Shown: positions 16,566 through 25,460 of the stretch, in pieces
Position numbering within the stretch: position 1 is the first letter of the stretch
How the letters are laid out: each line of letters begins with the position of its first letter
Source: Pedobacter kyungheensis
Lineage (GTDB): Bacteria > Bacteroidota > Bacteroidia > Sphingobacteriales > Sphingobacteriaceae
Reading direction: 5' to 3'
DNA length: 64,000 nt
Assembly: GCF_000812965.1 (NCBI RefSeq)
Contig: NZ_JSYN01000002.1
Coordinates: forward strand, 124,001-188,000
Notes under the pieces: generated by a model
The model's database searches: none
The model's input: the letters and a program-made list of their open reading frames with translations, nothing else
What the model was told of the DNA's origin: nothing
Position numbers and translations under genes: made by a program

Positions 16566-16922
16566 TTAGGCCATCGAAGCTGGTGGACCTTTATTGCTAC
16601 AGGATAATATAAAGCCGGCAGGATGCTTCAATATATAGTTGTCGGTCGTAACTATGGGTTTAACCAAAGGCAACGCCAATACAATAGGAGCGGGGAGATT
16701 AAAGAAATGCGATTGATGTTTGAGCACTTCGCAAAGATTACATTTTACCTTTGCAGTACTCAATTGTTTAGACTGACTGGTGTACTGGCTTTTGGTAATG
16801 CTTTTTTCAACTCCGTGGTGGTGCAGGGCTTCAATCAGAATGGCGTTCAAAAATATAACCAAAAGCAATAATGCCCTTAAACGGGAAAATAAATGATTAT
16901 GGTATGGGGTATATGGCGACAT
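16566..16922 (-). CDS. Small His/Cys-containing membrane-anchored protein, function unknown
   Basis: A 118-residue protein with a hydrophobic segment (about 17-32) followed by ALHHHG, then KVKCNLCEVLKHQSHFF and a C-terminal LSCSNKGPPA. Many Bacteroidota short proteins upstream of TonB receptors end in a similar RGPPA-like motif, but none that I recall has an assigned role. The HHH, CNLC and HQSH sets suggest metal or haem binding in the periplasm. It is the first gene of the ABC/TonB operon, separated from the ATPase start by 85 bases. Confidence 0.65.
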   Translation of the reverse strand: MSPYTPYHNHLFSRLRALLLLVIFLNAILIEALHHHGVEKSITKSQYTSQSKQLSTAKVKCNLCEVLKHQSHFFNLPAPIVLALPLVKPIVTTDNYILKHPAGFILSCSNKGPPASMA

Positions 16923-17015
16923 GAACGCAACAAAGTTACATTTAAAAAGAGTATAAATGCAGCTTTGTTGCGAAAATATTTTAATAAAAGCCGGTATTTG
17001 CCACTTTTAATGAGT

Positions 17016-17228
17016 TTATTTCTTTTTTGAAGCAATAAATACGAAAACACCCGCTACTAAAATAATACCACCTGCATAAGGCGGCCAGTTAACCGATTTT
17101 TCTTTATCGGCCGATACCTGAATAGGGCCGGCATCGATTATTTTTTCTTTTTTGGTATAGGTAAAGCCTGTCCATATCAGCATGGCAGCGCCTAACACAA
17201 TTAAAATAAATCCTACAGTTTTGTTCAT
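17016..17228 (-). CDS. Small two-helix membrane protein
   Basis: A 70-residue protein starting MNKTVGF with helices at about 4-21 and 48-66, ending ASKKK. The intervening segment reads TKKEKIIDAGPIQVSADKEK. It resembles short DUF3185-like proteins in shape, but I am not certain of that family. I took the ATG at 17228, because upstream codons would place a Cys-rich tail before the first helix. It lies 41 bases after an envelope lipoprotein gene on the same strand. Function unknown. Confidence 0.6.
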   Translation of the reverse strand: MNKTVGFILIVLGAAMLIWTGFTYTKKEKIIDAGPIQVSADKEKSVNWPPYAGGIILVAGVFVFIASKKK

Positions 17229-17268
17229 GATATTTTTTATTTCAGAACAGCTGCAGATCAATTATGTT

Positions 17269-18078
17269 TTACCTGAATGAATAACCGAGACTTATTTTTT
17301 GTGCGTAATTTGCATTATCGGCCATTTCATAAGAAAGAGAAAAGCGATGTATGTAAAGGAAATAATTAAAAACCCAGCCCATTGAATTTTTTCCGCGGAG
17401 TTCATCATAAGCTTTAACCCCCGATCTGAAACTGTCGGCAAAATTAGGTGTACCGCCAATAAAAAGCCTGAAGGCATGTCTGATATCGTGGTTTTGTCTT
17501 GCCCGCCACATTACTTCTGTAGACAATCCTGTTGTCCAGAGCACTTTTCGGTTTGTAACCGCAACATAATCGGGAAGGGGAGCGTTGTAAACCTCTTGCC
17601 TGAAGCGGGCATAATCCCCACCTTCGAAACTAATCGCATTTTCGAAGTTAAGATATCTGAAATCGGTATTTTGATTGGCAGAAGTATGCTGAAGTCCGGT
17701 AGAAAATCTGAGGCCTAATCCAGCTGCTGATTTTTTAAAACCCTGTAGATAATTCTTTAAATCATCTGTACTGTTATTTTCTCTATAAGAAGCATTTCCT
17801 GCATATCCGTAGATTCCGTAAGAAATGTTCCATTCTTTGAAGGTATTTGATCTGCTGATATTGGCCATCCCAAATTCAAAACTGGGACCTGAAATTCGAG
17901 AGGCGGCTCCGGCATAACTTGCTGAAACAGTGGTTAAAGTTTTAACCGAATCGGCACCCATTGCTTTTGGGATATAGCCCATGTTATTACCCATAATCGC
18001 TGGGGTAAAAAGAGATGTACAGGAACTTAGGGCAGCAAGGAAAATTAAAGAAGTTAGAGCGGTAATTTTAGACTTCAT
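17269..18078 (-). CDS. Envelope lipoprotein, beta-strand rich, function unknown
   Basis: A 269-residue protein with lipobox LAALSSC (about Cys20). The mature part has alternating strands with Gly/Ser/Asn turns (for example MNNWNISYGIYG-like segments) and ends in an aromatic GYSFR, which suggests a small barrel or beta-sandwich held at the outer membrane. No named domain is recognised. It follows the START-like gene by 14 bases, so it may be in one transcript with it and with the DUF3857 gene. Confidence 0.7.
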   Translation of the reverse strand: MKSKITALTSLIFLAALSSCTSLFTPAIMGNNMGYIPKAMGADSVKTLTTVSASYAGAASRISGPSFEFGMANISRSNTFKEWNISYGIYGYAGNASYRENNSTDDLKNYLQGFKKSAAGLGLRFSTGLQHTSANQNTDFRYLNFENAISFEGGDYARFRQEVYNAPLPDYVAVTNRKVLWTTGLSTEVMWRARQNHDIRHAFRLFIGGTPNFADSFRSGVKAYDELRGKNSMGWVFNYFLYIHRFSLSYEMADNANYAQKISLGYSFR

Positions 18079-18092
18079 GTTTTTATCAGGGT

Positions 18093-18473
18093 TTATTCGT
18101 CAAAGAAATCAATCAATCCACCCAAAAAATATTCTTGTATTCCTTCGGTAAAGTCGGTGTAGTCTTCATCAGGGATGTTGGTTTGCTTAAACTCTAATGA
18201 GGTTCCCTTTTTATCTTCGTGCAGTTTAATGGTTACAATTGAAGCTTCATTTTCTTCGCCAAAATACCATTGCTGCACAATTTGTTTTCCATATACAAAT
18301 TCGATGTTTTTGCCGGTAATATCACCATCCCAGAAAGAAAATTCGGTGCCCGGTACTTCTTCAAACTCTACTTCAGCGCCAGTCCATAATTTTATACTGG
18401 TTTCTTTGGTAAGGGCTAAATAAACTTCTTCTGGTGGGGCAGGGATGTAGGTGTATTTTTTAAAGTCTTTCAT
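18093..18473 (-). CDS. START-like (SRPBCC/AHSA1-type) domain protein
   Basis: A 126-residue soluble protein matching the activator-of-Hsp90-homologue type of the SRPBCC superfamily: IPAPPEEVYLALT at the start, EFSFWDGDITG in the middle, and a final amphipathic helix. Such folds form a hydrophobic pocket for a small ligand; the ligand here is unknown. It overlaps the 3' end of the upstream DUF3857 gene by 14 bases, so the two are probably translationally coupled. Confidence 0.85.
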   Translation of the reverse strand: MKDFKKYTYIPAPPEEVYLALTKETSIKLWTGAEVEFEEVPGTEFSFWDGDITGKNIEFVYGKQIVQQWYFGEENEASIVTIKLHEDKKGTSLEFKQTNIPDEDYTDFTEGIQEYFLGGLIDFFDE

Positions 18474-21132
18474 TTTCTACTGTATCTAGTGTTTCTTGCT
18501 GTTCAATCATTTCTTGCTTTTTTAAATTCTCGAGCCTAAAATTTTCATTTAAATCCTGAATTACTGCCGTTCTCCATGCGGATGCCGGATAAGCAAACAC
18601 AAAGGTACTTTTTACCCGACTAGATTTTATAAAATAGGCGACCCAAATGCCAGAAATAATTATTTTTCTGATCAACGTGGTAACATCCGAATTGGTAAAG
18701 AGTTGATTACCTATGTGGTTGCCCATTGAAAACAGAAAAATGAAATCTAATATCGCTACGGTAATACCGGCAATTTTAAATCCGATGTAATATTTTGGAA
18801 ATTCTTTCCGGCGTTCAAAAAATAAAATTATAAGCAGCAAGCTAAATGTAATCAGGCACATGTTTAATGCCGTTTCAATAAGCAGGCAAAGCTGGTATAC
18901 AAAGGTAGTAAAGCGACTATAACGTTCAAGATTATCCCAGGTACTTTGACTAAACGTATCCATGTTAATCATCGTAAATAAGGAGAAAAATGGTAAGCCA
19001 ACTAAACCAATACCCGCTAAAATAAGCCACCCGTTAATTTTCGGCGCTTCCTTTATTTCCTCAAGATCAAATGATTTTTTACGTGTATAAAGAAATACAC
19101 ACGCAACCATTGTAATCATAAAAACCAGTACACATAAAGTTACCATCCAGTAATTTAAATCTGAATCATCTCCAGCTTCATCTGCGCCCGTCCAAAATAA
19201 ACTGTAACTCAGTTTATCCATGATGTTGGCTCGATCCTTAATGTATTGCTTAATATCTGTAGCGGATAGCTCATCAGTTAAGTTCTGATAGACATAGGTA
19301 ATTGTTAGGGTATCTGATTCTGATTTTACAGAATAATTGAATTTATAACCAGGCCTGTCAATATTAAATGCTTTGTCTTTGAGGTCCCAGGTATCAGCGG
19401 AAACAATTTTTAACTTTTGGTTGATATTGAAGGGGTAAGCCAGTTCCATGGGTACATTACGCCACTGTTTTAGCTTTCGTAAGTCGTTACTAACCAGGTC
19501 TCCGTAAAAATAAACATCAAATCTATGTGGAATGGAGTCGTCTTTTACCCACATGTTTTCAATTTCATAACTTTCAGTTAAGTATATGATATTTTTAACT
19601 TCATCATCTTTAACTGTAAGGCTTTTTACTGTTTTTACGCCCGGATATAATTTGCCGTAATAACTTAAATAATCTTTTTCCAGTTTATCAGTTCCATCGC
19701 TGTTTAAAGTTGTTCTGATTTGATCGGCACAATTGTGTGTATAAATCGTTTTGATTTCCAGGGTTGCTTTTTTGCCTTGGGCAGTGTCTGGCAAATTGAT
19801 CAGCGATGTTGCATCAATCTTGCCTTTAGGATTACTTTTAACCCATTCAAGTTTATCGTTGCCGGGTTTTAAAACCAAAACATTGGCCGAGTAAGGAAAA
19901 TAGTTGTCGGTTATTGGCCCACGCTGATCAGACATCGTCGCATCGATCCAGATTTTCTTTTGGTTAAACTCTACCATTACCACAACATGGTCAAAAGCAC
20001 CCGTGGAGGGAAGTCTTTCTATTGTTTTATCGCGGAGGTATGTGTTGATTAAAACCGGATAAGCTGGTATCCCCATGTTTTTGAGTAAGTAAACCAGTAA
20101 AAGTGATTTATCTTTACAATCGCCATAACGTTGCTTTAAAACTTTTTCCGGAGAGTTTGGACGATGGGAATATTGGCCCATTTCTATCCCCATATATCTG
20201 ATTTGGTCTTGTACAAATCGGGTAGCGAGCTGTAAATATTGCTCGGGATCGTTTTTGGCTCTGGCTTTTAATTCTTTAATCTTAGCGTTAAGTATGGCAG
20301 AATTTTTCAGGTCGTAAGTGTTTAAACGAATAGACCAGTCTACAATATCTTTCCAGCTTTGGTATTCGCTAATTTGAACACGGCCATAAGGGTTATACCA
20401 CTCAGGTTCGTAATCGTATGTAGTGAAGGTTTTAGAAACCTGACTTTGCCATTGGTATACTTTTAGGTCTCCTTTTTCAAGCATTTTCAATGGAGGAACA
20501 TAATTGAAGTTCTTGAGCTGGATATTGCGTTTTTTATTAAAAAGTACGCTTACATAAACATTGGAGATCTGACTTCCACCCTCAAAATAAATCAGATTGC
20601 TGTAGCGCGAATCAAAAACCGGATTTTTGCCTTTTACCGTGTAAGAAAACTCAATTCTGTCACCTTTGCGTACATCATCTAAAATGAGAAAAGCATTAAA
20701 TGTACCGCTGTAAATAAACTTGCTGAGTTCCTTCTCATTCTGGATGATTTTAAAATTATGGGCATTAAGTTTATCAATAGGCTTATTGTCTCTCCAGATG
20801 ATAATCTTATGAAAAAGAAGTTGTTGATAGGAGGGATCGTAGGTAACCGATATTTCTGAGCCATTTTGAACACCTGTGTCTGAAATAATTTCACGGATAT
20901 CGTGTTCATACTCCTCCGAGGTTTCTATATTGGTTTGTTGCTCATAAAGAAATAAGTACCAGCCATCCTGAACGTCTTTTGCAGCTGGTCGTTTATCAAC
21001 AGTTTTAACTTTTTGCAGCCATTGCGGTTCCGTTCTGGAAACGAAAAAGTTATTTTGCTGAGCAAATGCTGTACTGATCCAAAAAGTTAAAACAAATAAA
21101 ATAAGTTTTTTGAGGGCGTTTTTGTTGAGCAT
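18460..21132 (-). CDS. DUF3857-transglutaminase-like membrane protein with C-terminal DUF2569-like helices
   Basis: An 890-residue exported protein. A signal peptide (1-24) is followed by a DUF3857-like beta domain (about 60-240), a transglutaminase-like domain with Cys339 in YGDCKDKS, His382 in FDHVVVM and Asp397 in WIDATM (a complete Cys-His-Asp triad), a C-terminal beta domain, then a membrane helix (about 656-680) and a four-helix DUF2569-like block (about 700-850, KINGWLILAGIGLVGLPFF). The triad suggests a peptidase or crosslinking function in the periplasm. The DUF2569-like fusion makes it longer than ordinary DUF3857 proteins. Substrate unknown. Confidence 0.86.
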   Translation of the reverse strand: MLNKNALKKLILFVLTFWISTAFAQQNNFFVSRTEPQWLQKVKTVDKRPAAKDVQDGWYLFLYEQQTNIETSEEYEHDIREIISDTGVQNGSEISVTYDPSYQQLLFHKIIIWRDNKPIDKLNAHNFKIIQNEKELSKFIYSGTFNAFLILDDVRKGDRIEFSYTVKGKNPVFDSRYSNLIYFEGGSQISNVYVSVLFNKKRNIQLKNFNYVPPLKMLEKGDLKVYQWQSQVSKTFTTYDYEPEWYNPYGRVQISEYQSWKDIVDWSIRLNTYDLKNSAILNAKIKELKARAKNDPEQYLQLATRFVQDQIRYMGIEMGQYSHRPNSPEKVLKQRYGDCKDKSLLLVYLLKNMGIPAYPVLINTYLRDKTIERLPSTGAFDHVVVMVEFNQKKIWIDATMSDQRGPITDNYFPYSANVLVLKPGNDKLEWVKSNPKGKIDATSLINLPDTAQGKKATLEIKTIYTHNCADQIRTTLNSDGTDKLEKDYLSYYGKLYPGVKTVKSLTVKDDEVKNIIYLTESYEIENMWVKDDSIPHRFDVYFYGDLVSNDLRKLKQWRNVPMELAYPFNINQKLKIVSADTWDLKDKAFNIDRPGYKFNYSVKSESDTLTITYVYQNLTDELSATDIKQYIKDRANIMDKLSYSLFWTGADEAGDDSDLNYWMVTLCVLVFMITMVACVFLYTRKKSFDLEEIKEAPKINGWLILAGIGLVGLPFFSLFTMINMDTFSQSTWDNLERYSRFTTFVYQLCLLIETALNMCLITFSLLLIILFFERRKEFPKYYIGFKIAGITVAILDFIFLFSMGNHIGNQLFTNSDVTTLIRKIIISGIWVAYFIKSSRVKSTFVFAYPASAWRTAVIQDLNENFRLENLKKQEMIEQQETLDTVENERL

Positions 21133-21147
21133 ATTTTTTTAATCGTT

Positions 21148-22338
21148 TTACTTAAAAGCATTTATGCCGGTAACATCCATACCGGTAATCAGCAGGTGAA
21201 TATCGTGGGTACCTTCATAGGTAACCACCGATTCGAGGTTCATCATGTGTCGCATGATCGAATATTCGCCGGTAATACCCATTCCGCCCAGCATTTGGCG
21301 TGCATTGCGGGCAATATCGAGGGCAATTTCTACACTGTTTCTTTTAGCCATCGAGATTTGTTCGGCTGTAGCACGGTTTTCGCTTTTTAATGTACCTAAA
21401 CGCCAAACCAGAAGCTGTCCTTTGGTAATTTCGGTTACCATTTCGGCCAGCTTTTTTTGTTGTAGCTGGAAACCGCCAATCGGTTTGCCAAACTGTACGC
21501 GTTCTTTCGAATAGCGTAAAGCGGTATCGTAACAATCCATAGCAGCACCTAATGCACCCCAGGCAATGCCATAGCGGGCTTGGTTTAAACAGCCTAATGG
21601 ACCTTTTAATCCGCTTATTTCCGGAAAAACATTTTCTTTGGGGATTTGGATATTATCAAAAACCAGTTCACCCGTAGCAGATGCCCTTAAGCTCCATTTA
21701 TTATGCGTTTCGGGAGTTGAAAAGCCTTCCATGCCACGTTCTACTACCATTCCTCTGATTTTACCCGCTTCATCTTTGGCCCATACCACTGCAATATCAG
21801 CAAAAGGTGCATTACTGATCCACATTTTGGCTCCGTTTAAAATGTAATGGCTGCCAGCATCCTTAATATTGGTTACCATACCACCAGGGTTCGATCCATG
21901 ATCGGGCTCAGTTAAACCAAAGCAGCCCATTATTTCGCCACTGGCCAGTTTAGGTAAATATTTTTTACGCTGTTCTTCGGTACCATAGGCATAAATCGGG
22001 TACATCACCAGCGAGCCTTGTACCGATGCCGTTGAGCGGATGCCCGAATCGCCACGCTCAATTTCCTGCATTAAAATCCCATAAGCAGTGTAATCTAAAC
22101 CTGCACCACCATATTCAACTGGTATAGTCGGGCCAAAAGCACCAATTTCGGCCAGCCCTTTTATCAAATGTTTGGGGAACTCGGCTCTTTGTGCATAATC
22201 TTCAATAATGGGACTTACCTCTTTTTTTACCCATTCGCGTGCAGTTGCACGAATCAGTTTATGTTCATCGGTTAACAATTCATCCAATAAATAATAGTCT
22301 GGTGCTTCGTATAAGTCTTTTTTTGCTGATTTGCTCAT
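21148..22338 (-). CDS. gcdH: Acyl-CoA dehydrogenase, probably glutaryl-CoA dehydrogenase
   Basis: A 396-residue FAD enzyme. CFGLTEPDHGSNPGGM and the C-terminal YEGTHDIH (catalytic Glu375) match the glutaryl-CoA dehydrogenase subgroup; the conserved Arg101 in GIRSTASVQGSL corresponds to the residue that holds the glutaryl carboxylate in characterised GCDH. It would convert glutaryl-CoA to crotonyl-CoA in lysine/tryptophan breakdown. It is the first gene on this strand here and is separated by 112 bases from divergent folB. Family is certain; the substrate is likely. Confidence 0.88.
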   Translation of the reverse strand: MSKSAKKDLYEAPDYYLLDELLTDEHKLIRATAREWVKKEVSPIIEDYAQRAEFPKHLIKGLAEIGAFGPTIPVEYGGAGLDYTAYGILMQEIERGDSGIRSTASVQGSLVMYPIYAYGTEEQRKKYLPKLASGEIMGCFGLTEPDHGSNPGGMVTNIKDAGSHYILNGAKMWISNAPFADIAVVWAKDEAGKIRGMVVERGMEGFSTPETHNKWSLRASATGELVFDNIQIPKENVFPEISGLKGPLGCLNQARYGIAWGALGAAMDCYDTALRYSKERVQFGKPIGGFQLQQKKLAEMVTEITKGQLLVWRLGTLKSENRATAEQISMAKRNSVEIALDIARNARQMLGGMGITGEYSIMRHMMNLESVVTYEGTHDIHLLITGMDVTGINAFK

Positions 22339-22450
22339 GGTTGTATACTAATCTGGTTAAGCAATAGGGTTCATTTCAAAGGTAACAATTTACGGCAATG
22401 GGCATTATATTCGTGAATAAAAATTTAATTTTGCAACATACAAAACATAG

Positions 22451-22819
22451 ATGGGCCATATCAAACAAACCGTAGCTTTAAAAGATGTAAAATGCTTTGC
22501 CTTGCACGGATACTATCCGGAAGAGCAATTGACTGGAAATCATTTTATTATAGATTTAACAACCAAATTTACACCTTTGGGCTTTGATGATGAACTGACA
22601 CAGACCGTTAATTACGAAGATCTGAACAGCATCATCAGAACGGAGATGAAAAATACCCAAAAGCTATTGGAAACTGTTTTGAATAACATCATCGCTAAGG
22701 TGATTGAAATCTATCCTTTTGTAGAGAAGATCGATGTGAGCATGAAAAAACTCAATCCGCCAATGCCCGGCCAAATAGGCCATTCTTTTGTTCAACTTAG
22801 TTACTCAGCCACCAATTAA
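22451..22819 (+). CDS. folB: Dihydroneopterin aldolase
   Basis: A 122-residue enzyme of folate synthesis that cleaves 7,8-dihydroneopterin to 6-hydroxymethyl-dihydropterin and glycolaldehyde. The conserved Glu in HGYYPEEQL (about 21-24) and the Lys in SMKKLNPPMPG (about 99-100) are present. The next gene begins 2 bases after its stop, so the two are co-transcribed although functionally unrelated. Confidence 0.93.
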   Translation: MGHIKQTVALKDVKCFALHGYYPEEQLTGNHFIIDLTTKFTPLGFDDELTQTVNYEDLNSIIRTEMKNTQKLLETVLNNIIAKVIEIYPFVEKIDVSMKKLNPPMPGQIGHSFVQLSYSATN

Positions 22820-22820
22820 A

Positions 22821-24245
22821 ATGAATTTTACCAAAATAAATACCGAAATTTTAGCAGAAATCACCTCAGCAATTGGTGCCGATAAGGTTTTTACTGATGC
22901 AGAGAGTTTAGCGAACTACAGTCATGATGAAACCGAAGATTTGCGTTACCAGCCCGAGGTTGTAGTAAAACCCACTACACCAGAGGAAATTTCGGCCTTG
23001 TTAAAGATCTGTAATGCACATCACGTGCCGGTAACACCCCGCGGTGGGGGTACAGGGTTAAGTGGCGCTGCTTTACCCATCTATGGAGGGGTTTCTTTAT
23101 CGATGGAGAAGTTTAAAGCCATTTTAGAAATTGATACCGAAAATCTGCAGGCGACTGTTGAACCAGGTGTAATTACCGAAGAATTTATTAACGCCGTTGC
23201 CGAAAAAGGTTTGCTGTATCCGGTTGATCCGAGCAGTAAAGGATCTTGTTTTATTGGTGGTAACGTAGCGCATGGCTCAGGCGGACCACGTGTAGTGAAA
23301 TATGGCACCATCCGCGAGTATATTTTAAACCTGGAAGTGGTTTTGCCTAACGGCGATATTATCTGGACGGGTGCCAACACCCTTAAATATGCTTCAGGCT
23401 ATAATTTAACCCAGCTAATGATTGGCTCAGAAGGCACTTTAGGTGTGGTAACTAAAATCGTAACCAAGTTATTGCCTAAACCTTCGCAATCGGTATTGAT
23501 GATGGGCTCTTTTAGTACCAATGAAGATGCCTGTGCGGCCGTTTCGGCTATTTTCAGGGCTGGAGTAACCCCATCTGCTTTGGAGTTTATGGAGCGAAAA
23601 GGAGTGGAGTGGGTAATTAAATTCGACGATATTAAGTTTGATTTAAAAGATGATGTTGCAGCTTTGCTGATGATTGAATTTGATGGCGATGATTTAGATG
23701 ATATTTTTAAGAATTGCGAAAAAACCAACATCGTTTTAGAAGAACACAAATGTACGGAGGTTTTATTTGCAGATACGGCTGGTCAGAAAGAAGAACTTTG
23801 GCGCATGCGCAGAACCATGGCCGAATCGGTAAAATCGAATTCGGTTTATAAAGAAGAAGATACAGTTGTGCCGCGTGCTGCTTTGCCTAAACTGGTAAAC
23901 GGCATTAAAGAAATTGGCAGCAAATACGGTTTCGAAAGCGTTTGTTACGGGCATGCCGGTGATGGAAACCTACATGTAAACATTATTAAAGCCGGAATGA
24001 GTGATGAGGACTGGAAAAACAAACTCAAATTTGGTATCGCCGAAATTTTTGAACTCACCACAGCTTTAGGTGGTACATTATCTGGCGAGCACGGAATTGG
24101 TTTGGTACAAAAGGAATTTATGCCAATCAAGTACTCCGAAATCCATTTAAATTTAATGCGTGGAATTAAGCAGGTTTTTGATCCTAAGGGGATTTTAAAT
24201 CCTGGGAAGATTATGCCCGAACCCCCAACCCCTAAAGGGGAGTAG
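22821..24245 (+). CDS. FAD-linked oxidase, GlcD/D-lactate dehydrogenase type
   Basis: A 474-residue flavoenzyme of the vanillyl-alcohol-oxidase fold. The FAD-binding PRGGGTGLSGAALP loop is near residue 80, and the C-terminal GHAGDGNLHVN and SGEHGIGLVQK match glycolate oxidase subunit GlcD and bacterial D-lactate dehydrogenase. It probably oxidises a 2-hydroxy acid to a 2-keto acid. No GlcE or GlcF gene is adjacent, so the D-lactate reading is slightly preferred. The ATG at 22821 follows the folB stop. The last codons (PPTPKGE) come from an inverted repeat shared with the convergent gene. Confidence 0.88.
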   Translation: MNFTKINTEILAEITSAIGADKVFTDAESLANYSHDETEDLRYQPEVVVKPTTPEEISALLKICNAHHVPVTPRGGGTGLSGAALPIYGGVSLSMEKFKAILEIDTENLQATVEPGVITEEFINAVAEKGLLYPVDPSSKGSCFIGGNVAHGSGGPRVVKYGTIREYILNLEVVLPNGDIIWTGANTLKYASGYNLTQLMIGSEGTLGVVTKIVTKLLPKPSQSVLMMGSFSTNEDACAAVSAIFRAGVTPSALEFMERKGVEWVIKFDDIKFDLKDDVAALLMIEFDGDDLDDIFKNCEKTNIVLEEHKCTEVLFADTAGQKEELWRMRRTMAESVKSNSVYKEEDTVVPRAALPKLVNGIKEIGSKYGFESVCYGHAGDGNLHVNIIKAGMSDEDWKNKLKFGIAEIFELTTALGGTLSGEHGIGLVQKEFMPIKYSEIHLNLMRGIKQVFDPKGILNPGKIMPEPPTPKGE

Positions 24246-24282
24246 CATGTTTATGCTATGCCCCCTTCAGGGGGTTAGGGGG
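24222..24282. repeat. C-rich inverted repeat between convergent genes, encoding both C-termini
   Basis: CCCCCAACCCCTAAAGGGGA at the left is answered by CCCCCTTCAGGGGGTTAGGG at the right, with TAGCAT/ATGCTA in the centre. The GlcD-like stop (24243-24245) and the thioesterase stop (24275-24277) both lie inside. It can act as a bidirectional terminator. Confidence 0.75.
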
Positions 24283-24763
24283 CTAATTGCTCAAAATCCA
24301 GCATTTTCTGTTTTTCTGCTTCAGGGATTGTTGTTGGCCGTTGGGTTGCATAATCAATGGCAATGCAAACGGTTTTTCCTTTGCTGCAAATAATTTCTTC
24401 ATTTCCTTTTACTTTAACGATCTGGTATTCCAGGTCGAAACTTGTATCGCCAATTCTGGATGTTTTAACATGGATGGCAACCTGATCGTGCATCACAATA
24501 GGTAAAATATAATTCAGCTCGGCATGGGCAATTACAATTCCGGTTTGTTTCCAATCCCATTTAATAATTTCTTCCCAATATTGACTACGGGCCATTTCCA
24601 GGTAGGTAAAGTATACCGCATTATTAACGTGACCCATCATATCGAAGTCGATAAAGCGCAATGGAATCTTAGTTCTGTAGTTAAATTTGTCGGAAAAACT
24701 GTTTAAAACTGACGTTTTGTCTTTTGTTTTGCTTTGTCTTTGCCAAAATGTCTTAAAAATCAT
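24275..24763 (-). CDS. Acyl-CoA thioesterase, hotdog fold (4HBT family)
   Basis: A 162-residue protein with the 4-hydroxybenzoyl-CoA thioesterase pattern: RFIDFDMMGHVNNAVYFTYLE at about residues 37-57 (catalytic Asp in the FDMMGHVNN block), then IAHAELNYILP. It probably hydrolyses short- or medium-chain acyl-CoA. The first 28 residues (Lys/Gln/Ser-rich) precede the fold; a later start is possible. It converges with the GlcD-like gene, and its final Leu-Ala-Pro codons lie in the C-rich repeat. Confidence 0.86.
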   Translation of the reverse strand: MIFKTFWQRQSKTKDKTSVLNSFSDKFNYRTKIPLRFIDFDMMGHVNNAVYFTYLEMARSQYWEEIIKWDWKQTGIVIAHAELNYILPIVMHDQVAIHVKTSRIGDTSFDLEYQIVKVKGNEEIICSKGKTVCIAIDYATQRPTTIPEAEKQKMLDFEQLAP

Positions 24764-24832
24764 AAAAAATCGCTTTGGTATGTAAGTTGAATAAGGTGTA
24801 TTATCAAATTAAAAAAATAAAAAATTAGAGAT

Positions 24833-25267
24833 ATGACACTTGTAAATTTTAACAACAGAACCCGTAACACAGCTCCTTACTTTAACAATGTTTTCGATTC
24901 ATTGTTTAGCGATGCGATCACTAAAAATAAAGCAGTTGATAAATCGCCTAATGTAAATATTCATGAAAATGAAACCGCTTATGTGATTGAGTTGGCTGCA
25001 CCTGGATTGAAAAAAGAAGATTTTCAGATCAATTTAAAAAAAGATACCCTTTCTGTTTGGGCAGAAGTTAAAAAAGACGAAACCCAGGTAGCTAAAGATT
25101 TTACCCGTAAAGAGTTTGATTACAGCTCATTTGCAAGATCATTCAATTTACCAGATACTGCCGATGGCGATAAAATTACTGCCGAATATAAAGACGGTAT
25201 TTTAAATATCAACATCAGCAAAAAAGACGATGCTAAATTACAACACAAAGAAATTGTAGTATCGTAA
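24833..25267 (+). CDS. Hsp20/alpha-crystallin small heat-shock protein
   Basis: A 144-residue chaperone with an alpha-crystallin domain (about 40-140) including VIELAAPGLKKEDFQINLK, the FARSFNLPD segment and EYKDGILNINISKK, the standard end of the domain. It holds unfolding proteins during heat or other stress in the cytoplasm. It is monocistronic with its own terminator at 25322-25358. Confidence 0.94.
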   Translation: MTLVNFNNRTRNTAPYFNNVFDSLFSDAITKNKAVDKSPNVNIHENETAYVIELAAPGLKKEDFQINLKKDTLSVWAEVKKDETQVAKDFTRKEFDYSSFARSFNLPDTADGDKITAEYKDGILNINISKKDDAKLQHKEIVVS

Positions 25268-25321
25268 TCAAAAATATTCTCGAAAGAGGGTTTTTCATAA
25301 TAGTTTAAGTTTAGGTTTTAT

Positions 25322-25358
25322 AAGGTTAATGCTGGATGGCATTAACCTTATTTTTTTC
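25322..25358 (+). terminator. Rho-independent terminator after the Hsp20 gene
   Basis: An 11-bp stem (AAGGTTAATGC, 25322-25332, with GCATTAACCTT, 25339-25349) around a 6-base loop, followed by a T run. It lies 55 bases after the Hsp20 stop. Confidence 0.85.
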
Positions 25359-25448
25359 AAAACTGCTATCGTACACCAATAAGTTAAATCCAGTATTTAG
25401 ATTGATTTTAAGTTACAGACTTAAAATTAGCTTAATCTCAATTTTTTG

Positions 25449-25456
25449 TACTTTTG
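25449..25456 (+). promoter_or_regulatory. Bacteroidota -7 promoter element TACTTTTG
   Basis: TACTTTTG fits the Bacteroidota -7 consensus TAnnTTTG and lies only 4 bases before the ATG at 25461, so transcription would begin almost at the start codon. No Shine-Dalgarno is visible there. The -33 element is not clear. Confidence 0.45.
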
Positions 25457-25460
25457 CGGC

